Source: Poa pratensis
Taxonomy: Eukaryota; Streptophyta; Magnoliopsida; Poales; Poaceae
DNA length: 64,000 nt
Direction: 5' to 3'
Assembly: GCA_947311845.1 (NCBI GenBank)
Contig: CAMZMU010000111.1
Location: forward strand, 9,180,626-9,244,625
Position numbers and translations under genes: made by a program. This document shows positions 11,400 through 23,600 of this stretch, piece by piece. Each line of letters starts with the position of its first letter. Positions within the stretch are counted from its first letter, which is position 1. A model generated the notes under the pieces. The model had not been told where the DNA came from. It worked only from the letters and a program-made list of their open reading frames with translations, and made no database searches.

Positions 11400-12352
11400 T
11401 GTCGGGGGAATAAACCCCGGGTACCAAAGACCGCGACACGACAAAAGAACTAGAGAAGCAAATCCGGCTGCCCGCCAGCCAACAGGGCCTCGTCGGCTAG
11501 CCGTCTTCGCGTCTTCCCGTCTCCGGGTTCCCAGCCTACATCAACTTCTGGGTCCCCGAGTCAACGTCGGCTTCCTGCGTTCCAGCGTCCCCGCATTCCC
11601 GCAAGCCAACAAGGTCTTCCGTCTTCCCGCGAGCCAACAAGGTCTTCCGGCTTCCCGCCTTCCCGTCTCCGGGTACCCAGCCTACATCGACTTTTGGGTC
11701 CCCGCCAGCCAACATGGGCACGTCGGCTTCCCAACTACGGGTCGCCTGGCCGGCTGTCCCGAAGTCAACACTCGTCCCGTCGGACACACGCGGACAAGAC
11801 AGCCGTACCCGGACACTGTACAGGATGTCACTGAAGGAGGAACTCTGTTGCTGAATAGGAAACACTATACGATATAGTACGCCACTATGCGTGCGTCACC
11901 ATGGGCCATCGCTTGTCCCCTGGGCACCAGTTTATAAGGTGCACCAGGGAGCCTCTTCTAGGCAGGCTGACGGGGGGCTAGCTAGCTGCTCTCACTCAAT
12001 TCCAGGGAGCCTCACGTAGGCAGCAAAGGACGGGAGAGCTAGCCTCTCACTGGATCTTTTCACACTCACGTACTAGCTAGCTTTCCTCTCAAGCAACCAA
12101 GTAGGCAGCTCAAGCTTTCTTTAGCTAAGAGCACGAACAGCTCGAGGAGCAAAGATGTAACACCATATACTCCACCGTATATAGATCAGATGCAGGGCGT
12201 AGGGGTTTTACCTCCTCATGAGGGCCCTGAACCTGGGTACATCGCGTGTTTGTCGTGTTTGTGCCCAATCCCGCCGGAACGCCGTCGCTGCGCTGTCGCA
12301 ACCACCCACTCAAGCCATCCCATTGGCATATGCCGAACTTTATACCTCTACA
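11400..12352 (+). repeat. Left LTR of the 11.4-15.6 kb element
   Basis: Starts TGTCGGGGG and ends CCTCTACA. Rich in CTTCCCGCGAGCCAAC-type short tandem words between 11570 and 11720. Open frames here are shadows of LTR sequence and occur in both LTRs. Confidence 0.88.
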
Positions 12353-12359
12353 TTTGGCC

Positions 12360-12830
12360 TCTGTTTTAAATAGCCCGCTATAGCTCCGCTATAGCCTCGC
12401 TATAGCTTTTCGGGAGCCCTCCCGCTAAAGCTACGCACTTTTAACGCTAAATTGAAAACGACGCTAATAGCTCGCTAAATCCCGCTATAGCGCTAAATTT
12501 GGAGTCATTTAGCCCACTAAACCGCTACAGGTATCATAAAGTTATCCATCTGTCTTATTATGTCTTCCTGTTTTTACTGTATATATGGCGCATTGATGCA
12601 AAGCTTAGTTATTGATCTGAGATTTCTAATAAATACTTGGTTTTAAGATATATGTGAGTGTGTATGTCAATTATATGTGATATATAATATATGATGCTTG
12701 ATTATAGACTTATAGTTTACAATTTTTTATTACTTAAAAAAGCTAAATGGGCTTAGCTTCGCTATAGCTCCGATATAGCCTTTCATAGCTTTTCTCGGAG
12801 CCGCCGCTAAATGGAATAGCCCGCCGTGGG
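12360..12830. repeat. Clustered CGCTATAGC motifs
   Basis: Two clusters (12366-12545 and 12735-12830) repeat words such as CCGCTATAGCTCCGCTATAG and CGCTAAAT, separated by an AT-rich spacer. Similar CGCTATAGC-rich blocks are widespread in cereal DNA. Here they lie immediately inside the left LTR, where a primer-binding site would be expected, and may be a nested insertion that replaced it. Confidence 0.45.
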
Positions 12831-14015
12831 GCAAAGCGGCGACCGAAGTCCCGTTCCCGGCGGGACCACTCACCATCGTCATCATCGTCGTAGCCGTCTC
12901 GCCATCGCCATTTTACTCTGCCGAAAAAGCTCGGAGGCTTGGCGTCGCCTCCCGGAGAAGCTCGGAGGCTTGGCATCGCCCCCTGGAGAAGCTTGGAGGC
13001 TATCCCGGAGAAGCTCGGAGGTTCAGCGTCGCCGGTCTCCCATGCCTGCGTCGCCTTCGTCCTCGTCCGTGTGCAACCGTGTGTGCATCACCGAACTCAT
13101 TCGCCCGCCCGTGCGTCTGTGCGTCCTCGCCCCTGCACGCCCGGCAGTGCCCGCGTTGCTCTGCCTCGCCGACGCGCCAGCATGTCCTCGCCGTTCTCCG
13201 TCCGAGCGCATCCGCGCCGTCCTCCGTCCGAGCTCGCTTCGCGGCTCCCTCGACCGCCAGAGGCCGCTGACCGTTACTCTGGATCAAACCAGCTGAGCAG
13301 GCACACGAGAAGCAGGATCAAACCAGCGAAACAGGCAAGCAGGCTGCTGGATCATTCGAGTGCGTGCATGGCCGGCTGCTGCCTCTGGCTGAACGCCCGC
13401 CCGGCTGCCCCCACGTGAATCGATCCGGCCGGCTGCATCCGTCACCACCTCCTCAAGGCTCAAGCTCCGGCCTCCCCGGCTGGCCGGCTCCCCGCCTTCG
13501 GCCTCCCGGCTGGCCGACCCCGGCTCTCCGACTCCGGCCTCCCCGCCAGCTGGCTGCCTCCGCGTGAATCGGCCCGGTCGACTGGCTGCGTCCGGCTACG
13601 CCCGGCCGGCTGGTCGGCCTTCTCCGCTCTCACACACTCGGACATCGCGCAAGAAGCTAGATCAAAGAAGCTAAGCAAGCAACCAGTTGGATCGTTCGTG
13701 CATGGCCGGCCGCTAGTCTTGTGCATGCATGTGTGCCCGGCTGCATGCCTGGCCGGCGCCCGCGTGAATCAAGTCGACCGGCCGCGTCCGGCTCGGCCTC
13801 CTCAGGCTCCGTTTGGCCACGTCCGGTTTCACCCCGTTCTCCTCCGACTGCCTCGACATCCCCGCTTTGACAATCCAAACCACATCACCGACTACGGCAT
13901 AGAAAAAAGCTAAGTGACGCTTCCGCTTCATATTTTTACACGCATCGGCTCGGACCTCCTCGAGAGGCACCCGGAGGCTGGTCCTAGATCTCGTCACTAG
14001 AGTAACTATCGTTTC
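12831..14015. other. GC-rich retrotransposon interior without genes
   Basis: This interior block has many overlapping open frames on both strands because it is GC-rich. It repeats words such as GAGAAGCTCGGAGG (12955-13022) and GGCTGGCCGGC. No retroviral-type domain is present in any frame. Confidence 0.5.
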
Positions 14016-14390
14016 GCCGAGTCGCTTCTATCCGGCTTCTAAATCTAAGTACAGTGCCACGCGCGCCCGGTATCTCTTCGGTTCCACCCGCAGACCGCAA
14101 GCCGGCTGCTCGGCTGGCAAGAGCCTGCGCCCGGGCGGCGTAAGTGCACGAGAAAAAGATCAAACGAATCGGGCAAAAGCGAACCAACGTCAGCCACATT
14201 TAAATTTTTGCCGAGTCGCCTCTATCCAGCTTCTAGATTTAAGTACCGTGCCGCGCGCGCCCCGACATCTCTTCGGTTCCACCCGCAGACCGCAAGCCGG
14301 CTGTTTGGCTGGCAAGAGCCTGCGCCCGGGCGGCGTAAGTGCACGAGAAAAAGATCAAAGGAACCGGGCAAGTGCGAACCGGCTTCAGCC
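14016..14390. repeat. Tandem duplication, 195-bp unit, two copies
   Basis: The units begin GCCGAGTCGC at 14016 and 14211 and match closely, including a shared block around GCAAGAGCCTGCGCCCGGGC and AGTGCACGAGAAAAAGATCA. The copies differ by scattered substitutions. It lies in the interior of the LTR element just upstream of the right LTR. Confidence 0.75.
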
Positions 14391-14619
14391 GTGCGTATAG
14401 ATATTCACTCGGCATCTCCAATATTTTTACTCAGCGCAGTTGCAAATTTAGTTTGTTTACTTGATGTAACAGGAAAACGCGCAGAGCTTCGCGCCCCTCA
14501 GTCGGCGGACCCCGCGTCCGCATCCGGCAGGACTCGAAGTCCGCGACCGCGAAGTCGCCATCCACTACAACAACAGCGAAGAAGCTTCCGCCCGACTCTT
14601 CGAGTCGCCCGAAGGCTAG

Positions 14620-15573
14620 TGTCGGGGGAATAAACCCCGGGTACCAAAGACCGCGACTCGACAAAAGAACTAGAGAAGCAAATCCGGCTGCCCGCCAGCC
14701 AACAGGGCCTCGTCGGCTAGCCATCTTCGGGTCTTCCCGTCTCCGGGTTCCCAGCCTACATCAACTTCTGGGTCCCCGAGCCAACGTCGGCTTCCCGCGT
14801 TCCCGCGTCCCCGCATTCCCGCAAGCCAACAAGGTCTTCCGTCTTCCCGCGAGCCAACATGGTCTTCCGGCTTCCCGCCTTCCCGTCTCTAGGTACCCAG
14901 CCTACATCGACTTCTGGGTCCCCGCCAACCAACATGGGCACGTCGGCTTCCCGACTACGGGTCGCCTGGCCGGCTGCCCCGAAGTCAACACTCATCCCGT
15001 CGGACACACGCGGACAAGACAGCCGTACCCGGACACTGTACATGATGTCACTGAAGGAGGAACTCTGTTGCTGAATAGGAAACACTATACGATATAGTAC
15101 GCCACTATGCGTGCGTCACCGCGGACCATCGCTTGTCCCCTGGGCACCAGTTTATAAGGTGCACCAGGGAGCCTCTTCCAGGCAGGCTGACGGGGGGCTA
15201 GCTAGCTGCTCTCACTCGATTCCAGAGAGCCTCACGTAGGCAGCAAAGGACGGGAGAGCTAGCCTCTCACTGGATCTTTTCACACTCACGTACTAGCTAG
15301 CTTTCCTCTCAAGCAACCAAGTAGGCAGCTCAAGCTTTCTCTAGCTAAGAGCACGACCAGCTCAAGGAGCAAAGATGTAACACCATATACTCCACCGTAT
15401 ATAGATCAGATGTAGGACGTAGGGGTTTTACCTCCTTATGAGGGCCTTGAACCTGGGTACATCGCGTGTTTGTCGTGCTTGTGCCCAATCCTGCCGGAAC
15501 ACCGTCGCTGCGCTGTCGCAACCACCCACTCAAGCCATCCCCATTGGCATATGCCGAACTTTATACCTCGACA
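14620..15573 (+). repeat. Right LTR of the 11.4-15.6 kb element
   Basis: Direct copy of 11400-12352 with about 3.4 percent divergence by hand count. It ends CTCGACA directly against the second GTAGT target-site copy. Confidence 0.88.
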
Positions 15574-15578
15574 GTAGT

Positions 15579-15759
15579 GACATACTCTTATGTGCCAGGT
15601 TCCCAAGATTGTTTGTTATTTGCACAGCTCTTGACGTACTTGTCAGTCAAGCTCATGTTGGAGATGGCAGAGGGCATGTTCTCCACCCGTTTGTTGTATC
15701 GAAATCGTGCGAGGAATTCTCCATCCACCCTCTGCCATCTCCAACATGAGCTTGACTGA
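15579..15759 (+). pseudogene. Right part of the ORF split by the LTR retrotransposon
   Basis: Continues in frame from 11399 across the insertion (TYSYVPGSQDCLL and VKLMLEMAEGMF) and stops at TGA 15757-15759. Its final codons are the reverse complement of its own earlier sequence, because the right arm of the 31-bp inverted repeat (15728-15758) ends the frame. The authentic C-terminus was therefore probably replaced by a snap-back duplication. Function unknown. Confidence 0.35.
15644..15758. repeat. Perfect 31-bp inverted repeat, 53-nt loop
   Basis: The arms 15644-15674 and 15728-15758 are exact reverse complements over 31 bp, separated by 53 nt. A transcript from either strand would fold into a stable stem. 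The arm contains GCTCATGTTGGAGATGGCAG. I do not match it to a microRNA I know. It could be an inverted duplication from DNA repair or a hairpin RNA source; no transcription evidence is available. Confidence 0.7.
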
Positions 15760-16790
15760 GTTAAGTATCTTAATACCATTCTTATCCATCTTCTTCTGTT
15801 GTGACAAAAAAGGGTGCGGTTCTTGTTCTTGCTTGGCTTGGGACTACTGTGGCAGCTGGCCTGGGACAAAGTACAAACTCTGGAGTTTAGATTGACCGAC
15901 GTTCTGCATGAATCTGAAGAGAAACATCCAAACAAAACTTTTACTTTTTTTTTAAAAGGCTGATGGCCCCCCTGCATGAATCTGCTTGATTTCGAACTTT
16001 TAATATTATTATGTGTGCAAAATAATATATCATTATTCAAATATACACATACAATTGTTATCATACACGTAACAAGTTTTATATTTGTCCAAACTCAACA
16101 AAACATTCAATACCAAGATTTATACATCCAAACAGGAATTAGAATTGTGTTCTACCCTCCGAATTCAGCCATAAATTTCAATCTCAACCAAACAGCGGAA
16201 TTGAAATTGGAGTCCATTTCCTTTCCATCTGGGAAGTAGAATTGCTAGTCCAGTTCAATTTCCAGCAACCTTTTCTATATCCAAACACAGTGTTAGTGCC
16301 TTTCGTAAAAAATCTAGGTTCCTATTATCGGTCCCTAGTGCCCGCTATATCCACATCTTATCCAAAAAAAATATACTATTGAATTTTGAGAGCATGCAAC
16401 AGTTTAACTTCTGTTGGAACCACTACGGGCGCAGCTTCTAATTAATCAGTTGGAAGTTTCAACTTGTTGTTCAATCTGATTGCTTTTAAGATCTCATTAA
16501 ATGCACACGCACTAATCAACGAACTAGTGATGAGTGCATACTGACATTCTACCTGGCACTTGATTGCGGCAAGTTTTGATTCCAGTTGTGCAATAGTACA
16601 GTAATTTGTACCGCATTCTCTAAAGGAATAGTGACCCCCAGCCTATGGCATGTCATTGTCACCATTGATGTACTCAACTGCACATTTGCAATGTGATGCG
16701 ATTGATTAAAAATGAACCTTGCTTGTTCTTCCTTGACAAGGCTGATGCAGAAATTAAGCACGCACTGAACATACCAGCAGACATTTTCTT
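15760..16790. other. No gene supported
   Basis: AT-rich DNA. Between about 16080 and 16300 there are several AATTCCAATTC and CCAAACA words reminiscent of Harbinger-type MITEs, but no ends could be fixed. Confidence 0.3.
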
Positions 16791-16794
16791 GGTG

Positions 16795-17345
16795 GGAATG
16801 GTGGGGTCGGGGTCACGAAGGCAATTTTATGCACGTGGGTACCCGCGGGTGCCATATCCGAATGAGTAGGATATGAGCATAATTTTTTACTCATGGGTAG
16901 TACCCTACTCGTTATGTCGTGGGTAGGGTACGGGTATAAATTCGTACCTGTGGGTATACTCATACCCTGTTTATATATCTTATCTGTGGAGGGACAACAT
17001 TTATTCTCGTTAACTTGTGAAGCTATGATAAAGTTGTCATCAATTGCCAATTTGAGTTCAGATAATTGTCACATACTCAAATATAAGCCATTGAGTTCAG
17101 ATAAATATTGTTTTTATCAATGTGTTGTCGATGAATGTAAAATTATGACTAACTTATGTACTATTTGATCGACCCATTTGATATCCAATGGGTATGGGTA
17201 CCTGCTGCCGGGTATGGGTACGGGTAAAAAGTTTTATACCCATGGGTACGAGTATGGTAGAATTTTGTACCCATTTACTATACGGGTATGTGTATGGTAT
17301 TGCTCTACCCACCGCATACCGTATCCATTGCCATCCTTACCCTTT
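16795..17345. repeat. GGGTAC-rich block, hAT-like right end
   Basis: Words such as GGGTACGGGTA, ATGGGTAC and TACCCGCGGGTA recur at both edges (16830-16965 and 17190-17330). The right edge, reverse-complemented, starts TAAGGATGGCAATGG, which resembles the ends of cereal hAT-type elements. No matching left terminus or 8-bp duplication was found. It lies about 330 bp downstream of the AGL6 stop codon. Confidence 0.4.
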
Positions 17346-17671
17346 ATTGAGTTTCATGCACAACTAGCATTCTAGCAAGTTCAGACTTCAGAACTTGTGC
17401 GAACATAATGTTTTGATGTCTTGCTTACGGTCTCACCATAATAATGAACTTGGCAGGCATATATGCATGAGCAGCTTAGCACTTGCATGATCCATAGTAC
17501 AAATAACCAAAACGTAGAAGTACGTACTTAGTTCCGGGTTCTTCTTACACACAAACAACGACTTAATTAGGATAAAATAAGCGGCACGCCACGCTGCAGG
17601 GGCACTTCTCATGTAGAGCATGCAGGAGCAGCACACGCATTTTATTAGCCTCTCATGCAGGTAGCTCTAGC

Positions 17672-20600
17672 TCAAAGAACCCATCCCAGCATGAAGTTGT
17701 TCTCCCCTCCAGGGCCGCTGCTCCTTGGAATATTGTTGGCTGCCTGCTCAGGAGCCGCAAACTGATGCGGATACCTGCAGGTGTATATATGCGGCAACAT
17801 GATCAGTTTATGATGCTAAGTTCCATGAGCCATGCATGAACAGTTGGATATGTACGTAAGTGCGTACCCAATTTGCAGAGTGGGTTCACAGTCCATTGCA
17901 GCGGAGTGATTAGGCTGCTGCTGCTGTTGCTGCTGCATGTGATATGCGGCGGCGCCTTCGTCGACGACGGTGCCAGCAGCCCAGGTGAGCTGCTGCATGG
18001 CCCTGTAGTTGTTGCTGCTGCTGCCTTCAGCGTCGAGCTACAGATAAGTAGCAGAAAAGGAAAGCCAGCGGTTAAAAACGAAAAAGAAAATGCCTAGTAA
18101 CTTTATCCTAGTACACTACAAATACGTATAATTGATAGGTTTACATTAATAACCTTGTGCTTGAGTTGCCTGTTGATTTCTCCCAACTGACGCTCCTGCA
18201 TACGGTAGAGCACACGTTCGTACAATGAATTAAAATGTTAGAAATATCAGGTGATTCTGTTGTGCAATGAGTTATGCAGTCAAAAGCTCTACCAAGTTAA
18301 TGTGCTCGCGTTATTACCTCCTAGCAAGCTACAGTACATGTACATTGGCAAACCTACAGGAGCCATGCGCATACTACAAGGAGTATATTACTAGCTAGCA
18401 CTTTTAGAGCCATACAGCAAGCGTACGCCCATGCTTCTATACTACATGACCGAAAGATTTTCTAGTCTCGAGCACAAAAATATATAGTAGGTATATTTGT
18501 TACCTTCCTGCGGAGTTCCTCCACTTGCTCCATGATAAGTTGTGTCTGCGAGTAGTGTGGGTGAATACATTGAATTTGTAGTTTTGTATGAACAAATAAC
18601 ACACTAGTAACAATAGCCGACTGGTAACAAATAAATTTATCTTCAGTTCATGACCTATATGGCATGATACTTACTTTTATCAACTTCGTAGTAGTCTTCG
18701 TGCCCCAAAATATAAGACATATTTGAACTTAATAAGGCGAAGCTTGGAACAGCCCTCACTATGCTAATATGCAATCTACGACATAAATTGACACCATTTG
18801 ATGTTTATATTCTTGTTTCATATAAAATATATAACAAGCATTTCCATTTTATGTCCTAACTTCGATAAACATATGTACATAATTAATTGTATCCTCTTTT
18901 CGAGGGGTTTGTTCTAAGCTGGGTGTACACCCCACTCATTTGAAACATTTTGCTGTATATAGCACAATTCTGAAGGAAATTCTAAGCATTGTATAACTAA
19001 AGTCATGCTGACCTTTAACGTTTTACATTCAGATGGTTTGCCATGTTTCAGAAAAAAATGATTTTATATAACATGTATTCACAGTATTATTTTGCCCATA
19101 CTAAACGTTTTGTTTGATCCTTTCTCGTGTGACATTGCATTATAACGTACTACACGAGATTTCTGAAATTTGTTTTACCATTATAATGCCAAATATTCAT
19201 GTCCTAAAATAGTTGGTTACCTACTACCTACACCCAGCTCAATCAGAACTTTCCCATTCTGTTTAGATATTATGAAACAGTTCCTATATTCTATGTGTGC
19301 TATTTGGTTTAAAATAAATGGATAAAATGTGAGTTGAATATATTTGAACCTTTCGCTGTCTGGCTTGTGATAGAGAACATTCTAGCTGTTTCTCGAGCTG
19401 CTGCAATTCTTTTACGCTGAGTGGTCCAAGGTCCTCCCCAAGCAGATGTCTGTTCAAATTGTGCATTACGCAGATCAATATAGTGCAAATATATATTAGT
19501 CATTTTCGAATGTAAATTTTGCAAATGAGGCGTGTAGCTAGAAGTGAAATGGAACCTCTGGGTGCGCTGCAAAGCTTCGAATTTTGCCTTCAGCTTTGAC
19601 ATTTCCTGGTACCAGCTCTTGAGAGAAGAAATAACAGCTCATTTAGTTAAATAACCAGAACAGTTAACAGCTCCTAGCTACAAAAGATAGTGTATCACAA
19701 AATAATCTTTGTTCAGTATAGGAAGTACGCGTATATCCAAGGCTGCTGCACCATGTAGCATGTGTCATGTACTAAACATATCATCAACACTATGAACGGC
19801 AAATAAGGATGGGATCCTTGAACTCTCATTCACAAAATTAGTCGATAACTATTATAAACGGTGTCTTCAATCATTTTTTTTATTATAAACGTGGTCTTAT
19901 AGTGAAATGGCCCTCTAGCTAGCAGAACAGTCCATGATTTGATGATCATAATAATCCAATGACAAAGATTTTTATATATGTCGTTAGAGTATAGCATGGA
20001 GTAGTAAACGTTAGACTCGAAGGAACCGCTTTTTTCTCATAATAAATACATTTAAAAAAATAAAGACAGCTATTGTTCCTTTGGTCTTATGTTCTTGGGT
20101 GTATATGCTGGAATTATTCTCGGTCTGGATTATAACATCACTTGATCGCTATGGTTGACTACAAAATGAATAGTTTAGAATCTAACTTCAAGTAAGCTCA
20201 AAGGACTTCCTGTTTCACATGAAATATGATGCATCATCTCAGTCAGTTGTTATTTTCACTATACACGTTTCCCACTTTGTTCTAGTTAACGCCTATGGTA
20301 GTATGTGCTAAGAGCCTAACAGCATGCCCTCTTAAAAAAAAACTCCTAATATTACTTGGCGTCCAAAAAATAAGGCAATATTTTATTTATTTCGAATAGC
20401 ATGTGCTAAGAGTATGTATATCTGATATGGGACCAGGATCTAGTACGATTGTGTTTATAAGTGTTGGAAAGACTGAGTTAAGTATATATGAAAAGAGAAC
20501 ACGGGCAGGCAAAAACAAATAGGAGACATGAGCTGAAAGTATGAGGTTGCATAAAACGACCAGTTGATGGATACACATACCTGAGTTTCAGACAGTGCAC

Positions 20601-23600
20601 TATTTGAATCTTGGGCATTGTAGCAGCAGTGTTGGTACCTTTCTAATGTCTTAGTTGTGCTGCACCAGAAATATAATTGACGCATAAATATCTCTTCCAT
20701 GGAATTGACACTTATATACTGAAGTAGCACAATATGATTTGGTAACAGGCTAGATCCTCTTGATTCCAGTAGCTAATTAGAAACATTGCAAAATTAGCTC
20801 ATTAATTAATAGGCTGCTAATAATGCTAAAATGAAAATATAAAACATGAAGAGTATGTTTTTTTAGTACTATGCCACATTGTCAATTCAAGTTTTATTCA
20901 CATCTATAAATTAATTGTACAAAGGGGCTAGTTAACCTTGCACCTAAATGCGCCGAGTTACAGGTGATATACATCAATAAGTTACTAATAGGGATCAAAT
21001 ATATCCATCAGCTTTCCAACCCAACAACCCATCAGTTACTTTAATCCCCAATTCCTTTGACAATTTAATACGTTCATCAGAGAGGCATAGTATATCTAAC
21101 AAGCCTGATCACTACCCACATTGTGCAACTTCTCAATTTAATCTTATTAATTTACATTTCATCCCTCTAACACTCCGCAACTTCCCTGGGCACACATTGT
21201 GCACAAAACTCCGACTAAGGTGTGTTATACTCCAAAAGAAAAAAATGTTCAATTAGGTTTGGAGTTTATGCAAACTTTTAGTGATATGATAATAAATAGA
21301 TAATTAATTTCTTGTATGGGCTAATCACGAAACCATTCAAATAGGTAATAATAAGCTCATATTAGCACCAAAGAAAGAAAATTATTCTGTGAGAAAAAAT
21401 AGTTTCCAACATGTTAACTTTGTATTAGAAGAAACATAACTTTGTATTTCTCAAATATTGATTTGTTATGTTATTATAAAAATCATTTCAGCAGATTGGT
21501 TGTACGGATTAAAGTATTTGTAACACAGAAGAAAATGTCAATAAACGATGGCAGGTAGAAATGAAGGTAATCTAAATTCATAATCTAAGCACATGATAAA
21601 GCAATATAACACCCCAGGTCTATCAAGAAACTAGCCTTTAGGTCTCTTCGATGAGCACCCAATTGTAAGAGATTAATTGCTTGGTCAAAGTACCTTGATC
21701 TTAGGATGCGATCAACAAAGTATTACAATTCCACACAAAAATGTAATATTCGTATTGGTGTTAAACTTCTGGAGAGAACCTGATGTTGTGCAACTTCTAA
21801 CCATGTCAAGGAAATACTAATGCAAATTTTTAACTGAACATGCTCCTAAAGGAATGTCATTGCATTAGACGAGCATCGCCCCGGTAGCATCAGCAAACCT
21901 TACAAGATCACAAAAACCAAAATGTGTGACGAATAAAGGTAAAAGAGAAGAAGAATTAAAGAAACATGCCCCCTATCTAAGAGCCATTGCAGTTATAAGC
22001 AAAAACATAGCCAATGTTTGTTACTTTGTTAGATTTGACATTAAAGTCTGCATCTAATTTAGCAGATTGCCACCATCATGGAAAACTTGGTAAAAGATTA
22101 TTTGGTAGCATCAGATATGGTGCTTAAAAATACTATTTAGGAAGTTGAAAACGAGAAACTATTACATACTCTATACCTATAAGCATAGTTAAACACTGAA
22201 GTTATCGTCCAAACTGATCACAACAGCTTCCCTAACTTAAGCTCTATATATCGACTCACCGGATGTACAGAAAAAAAACTTCTTTGATTCAAAGAGAACA
22301 AGAGAAAAAAAGGAGATCTGCCAAACTAGTAAAAATAAATTTTAATGTACAACAGTTTCCCCAAAAAAAGAAAACAGATGCTGATCTAAAAATAACAGGG
22401 AGAGAAAGCAAGCAATGTTCAGGATCAGTAAAAACTGAAGGACAGCATAAAATGAGGAAAGAAACAAGGTGAGCAAAAAGCAAAATAGTATTGCTTGACA
22501 TCGTTTGACAAAACTACCGTAAGAGGAAACTGATGCGTCCTTGAGAATAAGATCTTTTCTGGGAAGGAAAGAGAGTGAAGTTACTTTTTCTTAAACTTCA
22601 CAAAGCCAAACAGAGGATACATGAAGAGAACCGTAGAGAAATGACCAATATAAGAAAAGGAGACAGCGAAAGAACGCTGAGCAAGAAAAAACAGGAGAAA
22701 GGGGAGATCTTATTAGCTTCAGCTTGACATTATGAAATTAAGGTCTTTAAAATAAGTAGATCTAACTCTATTAAGAATAAAATCATAAACTAGTCAATCG
22801 TGACTTTCCCTTAGTAAGAAACACAGCAAGAAATCGAACGGGAAGGTGAAGCAGAAGGGTGAAGAACAAACAACCAATTCATGACACTCACTCAAACCAG
22901 GCCAGATCGACTGGTGCTACCCCAAGACCAGATCAAAACAAATTCCAAATCGAACGTTTAGACAGTATTTTATTACCCTGGATCAAAATAGAAAGAACAA
23001 ACCTTCCCTTTCCCCTCACAGCCCCGCGACTTCTCTATTCTTCAACAATAAAACAATCCTAGCTCTAGCAGTTCAGCAATTAATTAAGGTGTTCTCTGAC
23101 ACAACGGCACACACGCCAACTGGAGGATGGCTGCTCCGGAGAAGCTGGAAGAAAGAGGAAAAGGTTGTAGGGTTTGTAGATCTGCGGAAGAGATGTCTCA
23201 TGCTAGTTAGGGATCAACCTCTCCGGGTTATAAGAACACCGCCATGCCCCTATGGTAGTATACGTAGCAGGAATAAAATAACTTTGTTCTCAAAAAAGGA
23301 ATAAAATAACTTTGTGTAGCCAAGCGCAGGAACTACAAGTGTAGCTCGGCTACGTGCAGCTTAAAACCGGGGGGAACACCAGAGAAAGGACGCATCGGCA
23401 AATAGGAGTAGAAAAAGGAAAAGAATCAATTGCAGTGCAGCTGATGGAAGAAACATCAGATCTACATGCAGGAAGATGAATTGCAGTGGATGATGTGCCG
23501 GCGTAAAGCTTTGATTTAATTGTATGTGAACATATGTATACCCTGCGCTGCCGAACTCGTAGAGCTTGCCGCGGCTGGAGAAGATGATGAGCGCGACCTC

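Larger units (their letters stand above)
11400..15573 (+). mobile_element. LTR retrotransposon, non-coding, TSD GTAGT
   Basis: Two direct repeats of 953 and 954 bp (11400-12352, 14620-15573) begin TGTCGGGGGAATAAACCCCG and end CTCTACA or CTCGACA. The element is flanked by GTAGT on both sides (11395-11399 and 15574-15578), proving a single insertion event. Hand comparison of the LTRs gives about 32 substitutions and one indel, roughly 3.4 percent, so the insertion is not very recent. The 2.27-kb interior encodes no gag, protease, reverse transcriptase or integrase, and I see no convincing primer-binding site or purine tract, so it is a non-autonomous, LARD- or TRIM-like element mobilised in trans. 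The plus orientation is suggested only by a TTTATAAGG box in the LTR near 11931. Confidence 0.88.

Noticed and set aside
11536..11865. Minus-strand 109-codon frame as a gene
   Set aside because: Present in both LTRs of the 11.4-15.6 kb element; GC-rich shadow frame.
12743..13418. Long overlapping frames as genes
   Set aside because: All frames are open together because of GC richness; no domain, and they lie inside an LTR element.
15588..16064. Minus-strand 158-codon frame as a gene
   Set aside because: It spans the inverted repeat and unrelated AT-rich DNA; the plus-strand frame continuous across the LTR insertion is the better candidate.
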